Assembly: GCA_039026955.1 (NCBI GenBank)
Contig: JBCCLH010000013.1
Span: 62,001 to 126,000, forward strand
Direction: 5' to 3'
Length of the DNA stretch: 64,000 bases
Source: Kordia sp039026955
GTDB taxonomy: Bacteria; Bacteroidota; Bacteroidia; Flavobacteriales; Flavobacteriaceae
This document shows, piece by piece, positions 62,499 to 64,000 of this stretch (position 1 is the stretch's first letter; every line of letters starts with the position of its first letter). The notes under the pieces were generated by a model. That model worked only from the letters and a program-made list of their open reading frames with translations, made no database searches and was not told the DNA's origin. Position numbers and translations under genes: made by a program.

Positions 62499-62770
62499 AT
62501 GAAACTCTATTTTTTGGTTTGAAACATAAACTACTCAACTTATAAACTCATAAACTTCCTTTTTGTTTATTCGTTGATTTGTGGATTCGTGGGTTTGTAT
62601 GAAACTCTATTTTTACTTCAAAACATAAACTGTTCAACTTATACACTCATAAACTTCTTTTTTGTTTATTCGTTGATTTGTGGATTCGTGGGTTTGTATG
62701 AAATTCTATTTTTACTTCAAAATATAAACTAATCAACTCATAAACTTATAAACTTATAAACTTCTATGCT
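62499..62770. repeat. 99-100-bp tandem repeat, about 2.7 copies
   Basis: Units start at 62499, 62599 and 62698 and share ATGAAACTCTATTTTT, CATAAACT, AACTTATAAACTCATAAAC and ATTCGTGGGTTTGTATG. The same words appear, reversed, at 32.84-32.93 kb. The region is non-coding. Confidence 0.65.
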
Positions 62771-62813
62771 GTTAATTCGTGGATTCGTTAATTTGTTTAT
62801 CCTTCCCTTCAAA

Positions 62814-62914
62814 ACGTCATCACGAGAAGCGACAGCGCCGTGATGATCTTTTTGTTGTAGAAGGTATTTGCTATTTGAAGTAAAAGAGTATTCTTCTTCG
62901 TTCATAATGACGTT
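62814..62914. repeat. GTCATNACGAG-type palindromic repeat, copy R5
   Basis: It starts ACGTCATCACGAGAAGCGAC and ends CATAATGACGT. Its structure is that of R4: a palindromic outer arm with inner stems. Confidence 0.55.
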
Positions 62915-62975
62915 TCAAAACTCCCAATACTCAATACTAACATCTCAATACTAACATCTCAATACCAATAAAAAA

Positions 62976-63233
62976 CTAATCATCAGACTTGCTAGCTTTC
63001 CCTTTAAAATAGCCAATCGCAAAACCAATGGCAGCAAAAACGATAACGCTTAAAATAATATTATTTCTAATCGTATTGGAGCCAAAAGAGCGAGACACTC
63101 TGTCCAAATCACCAAAATTATTGACATAATCAAAAAAGCCTAAAAACTGACGCACAAGCTTTGGCTGAAAAAAATAGCTTAGAGGAATTCCTAAGATCGC
63201 TCCGAAAATAGCGTACTTATATTGTTTCTTCAT
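62976..63233 (-). CDS. Small two-helix membrane protein
   Basis: 85 residues with helices near 8-24 (AIFGAILGIPLSYFF) and 59-77 (IILSVIVFAAIGFAIGYFKG), and a polar loop between (FDYVNNFGDLDRVSRSFGSN). The C-terminus is charged (KGKASKSDD). I recognise no family. It is a single gene. Confidence 0.6.
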   Translation of the reverse strand: MKKQYKYAIFGAILGIPLSYFFQPKLVRQFLGFFDYVNNFGDLDRVSRSFGSNTIRNNIILSVIVFAAIGFAIGYFKGKASKSDD

Positions 63234-63425
63234 GTTGTAAAATTAAAGTTTCCATAAAAGTAATTTCATAGCAATACATCTCCTTATGGTTTTCCTTACT
63301 CCATTAGTGGATGCTCCATAAATATATAAAAAAGAAGTATTTATTTTCTGTATTTGATAAGAAGTGTTGTAAAATCATCGTTTTTTTACCATTTCTTAAT
63401 GTTATAGTCTAATCGAAATCGAAGA

Positions 63426-63920
63426 TTACAATTGAAGCGTTCGTTTCAAAAAATCATACAAATCATACATTTCAGACTTCCCCGTAGCTTTTCCCCAGCG
63501 TCCGCCAAAATACAAAGCAAACCAAACCAATACCATGAAGAACATCAGCGCGACTTGAATGGCATATGATTTGTCCAAAGCTGCATTGGAATACGCCCAA
63601 ACGCCAAATCCGATAAACAAACACGCGACTAAAAAGTGTAGAAACATAAAAAAAGTCCAAACGGTTGGACTCGGTCCAAAGAGTCCGCGTAGTAAACAAT
63701 TTTCATCATCAATCTCATCTACTTCTACATGTAATTGTGGCGACCAAAAATGCTGTTTTGCTTTTGGAATGCGAATAAACACGTGCTGATCGACACGTGT
63801 CAACACAAACGTATCTTGCGTTTTTTTAGTAGCTTCCAAGCGATCCAAAATAGTTTCTGAAGGTTCGGAAAGCTCCATCCGAAAGCGCGGTCGTAAAATA
63901 ATTTCTTCTCCTAAACTCAT
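63426..63920 (-). CDS. Two-helix membrane protein, unknown function
   Basis: 164 residues from the ATG at 63920 (a longer start at 63962 would add 14 residues with no family support). Two membrane helices lie near 78-104 (WTFFMFLHFLVACLFIGFGV) and 116-138 (IQVALMFFMVLVWFALYFGG). The N-terminal part is an acidic beta region with RPRFRMELSEPSETILDRLE. It could be a small sensor, but I recognise no family. Confidence 0.6.
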   Translation of the reverse strand: MSLGEEIILRPRFRMELSEPSETILDRLEATKKTQDTFVLTRVDQHVFIRIPKAKQHFWSPQLHVEVDEIDDENCLLRGLFGPSPTVWTFFMFLHFLVACLFIGFGVWAYSNAALDKSYAIQVALMFFMVLVWFALYFGGRWGKATGKSEMYDLYDFLKRTLQL

Positions 63921-64000
63921 GGCAGACGATTTGATGATCTTAAAAATAGTGCATCCCACCAAAACAAAATCTGATAAATATCATGTTGCTTGTAATTGAG

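Larger units (their letters stand above)
62365..62975. repeat. Repeat-rich intergenic region: (TTAGTTG)n, 99-bp tandem repeat, palindrome R5
   Basis: (TTAGTTG)4 lies at 62379-62403. A tandem repeat of 99-100 bp starts near 62499, 62599 and 62698 (ATGAAACTCTATTTTT ... TTATAAACTCATAAACTT ... ATTCGTGGGTTTGTATG). R5 (ACGTCATCACGAGAAGCGAC to ATAATGACGT) is at 62814-62914, and CTCAATACTAACATCT phrases end it. No gene is seen. Confidence 0.75.

Noticed and set aside
1..64000. tRNA, rRNA, transposase, integrase and prophage genes
   Set aside because: No cloverleaf ends, rRNA motifs or mobile-element proteins could be found in the window, so none is reported.

Overview
The window looks like chromosome from a marine member of the Flavobacteriaceae, and Kordia or a close relative is my best guess. 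The reasons are low GC, ATG starts with no Shine-Dalgarno sequence in AT-rich leaders, a TonB receptor/DUF4249 pair, TPR sensor kinases, a Lacal_2735-type micro-protein and several short GG-leader peptides. The genus is inference. I see no rRNA, tRNA, CRISPR array, transposase or phage gene.

Layout. 0-1.2 kb: the C-terminal end of an AraC-type regulator and two GG-leader RiPP precursors. 1.2-7.7 kb: aldo/keto reductase, two exported proteins (ARPP-1-like and PD40+VWA), an ECF sigma/anti-sigma-like/DUF4097-like operon and an HD-domain protein. 7.8-12.9 kb: a TonB receptor, a DUF4249 lipoprotein and a LytS/LytTR two-component pair in one operon. 12.9-16.7 kb: an isolated NB-ARC ATPase with eight 48-residue TPR repeats, and a Na/Pi cotransporter. 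17.4-25.9 kb: a tight seven-gene operon, the most unusual locus here. It encodes a PLP decarboxylase, a PaaK-like adenylating enzyme, a second copy of both fused into one 1041-residue protein, and four small proteins that look like divergent AidA/PixA inclusion-body proteins. 26.4-27.1 kb: a 29-codon leader-like ORF and a third RiPP precursor. 27.2-38.2 kb: a radical SAM/DUF4130 DNA-repair pair, outer-membrane proteins, MscS, CorA, DinB, an FAD oxidoreductase, VOC and YafY genes, and a LigA-like hypothetical.

38.5-48 kb: a cell-envelope region (TPR, MORN, lipoproteins, an HEXXH membrane protein) ending in a TPR histidine kinase and a NarL-type regulator. Four units share a palindromic upstream site, WATACG-N8-CGTATW. 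48.3-49.4 kb: a gluzincin-like peptidase. 49.7-55.5 kb: a sulfur-handling regulon (two YeeE/YedE proteins, rhodanese, MBL-rhodanese, TauE/SafE, Crp/Fnr regulator). All five of its units are preceded by a perfect GTAAC-N4-GTTAC operator. 55.6-61.3 kb: small proteins, then beta-carbonic anhydrase, universal stress protein, SulP transporter and a TetR-type regulator. 61.5-64 kb: era and small membrane proteins.

Intergenic space carries several kinds of repeat: palindromic elements of about 160 bp with perfect terminal inverted repeats, some sharing a central hairpin; a GTCTTTGCGAG palindrome family; heptamer microsatellites; and a vocabulary of low-complexity phrases recurring downstream of genes.
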